Assembly: GCA_019116025.1 (NCBI GenBank)
Contig: DXCM01000097.1
Location: forward strand, 1 to 55,899
Length of the DNA stretch: 55,899 bases
Direction: 5' to 3'
Source of the DNA: Candidatus Companilactobacillus pullicola
Lineage (GTDB): Bacteria > Bacillota > Bacilli > Lactobacillales > Lactobacillaceae
The notes beneath the pieces were generated by a model. The model was given only the letters and a program-made list of their open reading frames with translations. It had not been told where the DNA came from and searched no databases. The position numbers were made by a program, and so were the translations under genes. Positions 54,529 to 55,899 of the stretch are shown here, piece after piece. The first letter of the stretch is position 1, and each line of letters starts with the position of its first letter.

Positions 54529-55899
54529 CTACTTAATAAAGTAAATTCCGTAAGTTCTAATTTCTCCTGGCTTGAAATCATTAAGTTCAAACTCAGTAGT
54601 AGATGTTTCTAAAGTACTTAGAACTTCTGAATTAAGGTTTAGACTATCAACGGCTGCTTTCTTGGCAAGCTTAACAATTCCAGCGTGTTCAACTGTTTCA
54701 TTTGTTGGATTGTAAACTCTTAAAGCGTATCCGGAAGAATCTTTTGTTAAAGCTAAACTACTTAAAACTAACTTATCAGTATTTAAGTTGATCAATTGCT
54801 CAGTTTCGTCCTTGAAGTCAACGGCTTTATTTACCATGAAGTATCTCAAAGGATTAGTAAATCTATTGAGTGACTGTTCTTGATAAAACAGGGGAGTTGA
54901 AGTTAATAGTAAATGTTGTTTTTGTAGGTCGGCAACGTTGAATTCATTTCCAACGACGATACCGCCTTTAAATGTATATTTACCTTGTAATTGACTATGA
55001 GGAGTTTCAACATATTTTGACTCTAATCCAGAAGCATCTGAAGGTCGACGTAATAAGTCTGGTCTGCCTAAGTAACCGACGCCTCTGAACATTGTAATAG
55101 CTAGTTTATTGAAATCTTTGCCAACTACTTGGAAATCTTTGCTACCTAATCCAATAAATGACCAACTAGAACCATTTGAATGAATATTGGCAAAGTGAAT
55201 CATGGGTCTCATAGAAGTTGGTTCTTCATGATAGCCGATATCTTGCCAATCATTTAGATGTGGGTCAACGACCGGACGACTAATGAAGCCGAATGGTGTA
55301 TCCGCAAAGGATTCTTTAGCATTTACATCCGTGTTGAGAATTAATCTCAAACGATGATCAAGAGTTTGATTGTCGGTATCTAATTGATACTTAATAGTTT
55401 CGGAATCTTTTTCCAAAGTTAGAGTTAATTTGTACTCTAAAGTTGAATCGAGCATCTTTTCTTTTCTTGAATCCAAATCATGCGGAAGTTTCCAAGTACC
55501 TTTAAGGGAGATCTTGTTTGTATATTTCCCAGAAATAACTTTTACGTCAGCATCTGAGAAGTCTAAATTGATGATCCAATCGTGGAATGAAGGTGAGTAG
55601 TCATAAGTATCACCAGCATCTGCGCCGTCTTCGAAGGAAAGAAAGTTCGTATATGTTTGATGATTTTGCTTATTAGTTAGATCAAGTTGACCGTCATTAA
55701 AAGCAATTTGGTAAAAGTTATTTTCAACTGAATCAGAAGTTGCTGTCACGCTTGTTTGTTTTGCGTTGTCAGTCTCTTCAATGTTTAGCCCGGTCCAACT
55801 GGTTGCATTGATGGCAGCTTTAATAGAGATAGTTGAAATGTAGTAAAGTTCTTGTTTTCTCTCTTCAACATTTCGACGAAGAGGAGCTGAATTTTGAAC
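54529..55899 (-). CDS. GH38 alpha-mannosidase, C-terminal part (5' end outside window)
   Basis: The frame is open to the right edge; the GTG at 55749 is internal. The visible 456 residues start with VQNSAPLRRNVEERKQELYYISTISIKAA and continue into the GH38 C-terminal beta domains (NNFYQIAFNDGQLDLTNKQNHQTY, RLILNTDVNAKESFADTPFGFISRPV). Catalytic residues lie in the missing N-terminal half. Related bacterial enzymes cleave alpha-mannosides or mannosylglycerate. It runs toward the galactoside operon and ends just beside copy C of the repeat. Confidence 0.85.
   Translation of the reverse strand, partial: VQNSAPLRRNVEERKQELYYISTISIKAAINATSWTGLNIEETDNAKQTSVTATSDSVENNFYQIAFNDGQLDLTNKQNHQTYTNFLSFEDGADAGDTYDYSPSFHDWIINLDFSDADVKVISGKYTNKISLKGTWKLPHDLDSRKEKMLDSTLEYKLTLTLEKDSETIKYQLDTDNQTLDHRLRLILNTDVNAKESFADTPFGFISRPVVDPHLNDWQDIGYHEEPTSMRPMIHFANIHSNGSSWSFIGLGSKDFQVVGKDFNKLAITMFRGVGYLGRPDLLRRPSDASGLESKYVETPHSQLQGKYTFKGGIVVGNEFNVADLQKQHLLLTSTPLFYQEQSLNRFTNPLRYFMVNKAVDFKDETEQLINLNTDKLVLSSLALTKDSSGYALRVYNPTNETVEHAGIVKLAKKAAVDSLNLNSEVLSTLETSTTEFELNDFKPGEIRTYGIYFIK

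Overview
The window looks like chromosomal DNA of a low-GC Gram-positive lactic acid bacterium in Lactobacillaceae. Gene content and gene style fit a Companilactobacillus-like species, but the genus is a guess from protein flavour, not a search result. Supporting signs are AGGAGG-type ribosome sites, CcpA-type cre boxes, LPXTG, WxL and SLAP surface proteins, many PTS genes, and rho-independent terminators after nearly every unit. I saw no rRNA, tRNA, CRISPR array, transposase or phage gene.

Layout. 1-8.8 kb: the end of an MFS transporter, guanine deaminase, a WxL-type surface protein, a MurJ-type flippase, two small housekeeping genes, IMP dehydrogenase and a DUF898-like membrane protein. 8.8-19.9 kb: a palindromic intergenic element, lipoate ligase, an AEC transporter, a TetR repressor divergent from a large MMPL-type membrane protein, an 0.87-kb gap holding two inverted copies of a structured repeat, a nitroreductase, an amino-acid permease and a divergent XRE/TPR regulator. 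20-23.5 kb: a large LPXTG adhesin with seven Cna-B modules.

23.7-30.3 kb is a complete anaerobic L-ascorbate operon (lactonase, PTS IIA/IIC/IIB, decarboxylase, DeoR regulator, two epimerases). It has a recognisable promoter, a cre box and helically phased CAT repeats. 30.4-34.6 kb: an SLAP-domain secreted protein, then a three-gene ABC transporter of the TrpXYZ type on the minus strand. Its leader encodes a 17-residue peptide with one Trp codon, followed by a chain of alternative RNA pairings and two tandem terminators. I read this as a ribosome-mediated attenuator, and it is the most interesting item in the window.

34.7-41 kb: a YibE/YibF pair, a GH13 glucosidase, a short NFACT-R protein, an azoreductase and an aldo/keto reductase. 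41.2-46.5 kb is a MurNAc scavenging operon (secreted esterase, MurP-type PTS, MupG, MurQ, RpiR/MurR regulator) with a consensus cre at its promoter. 46.6-53.9 kb is a galactoside cluster (LacI regulator, PTS IIC, DUF3284, GH36 alpha-galactosidase, GH42 beta-galactosidase) with a shared operator-like motif and a perfect cre. It is followed by a 0.64-kb gap rich in hairpins, including two more members of the structured repeat family, and by the 3' part of a GH38 alpha-mannosidase cut by the window edge.

Overall, much of the window is sugar and cell-wall-fragment scavenging under CcpA control, mixed with surface proteins. All functional calls rest on reading motifs by eye.
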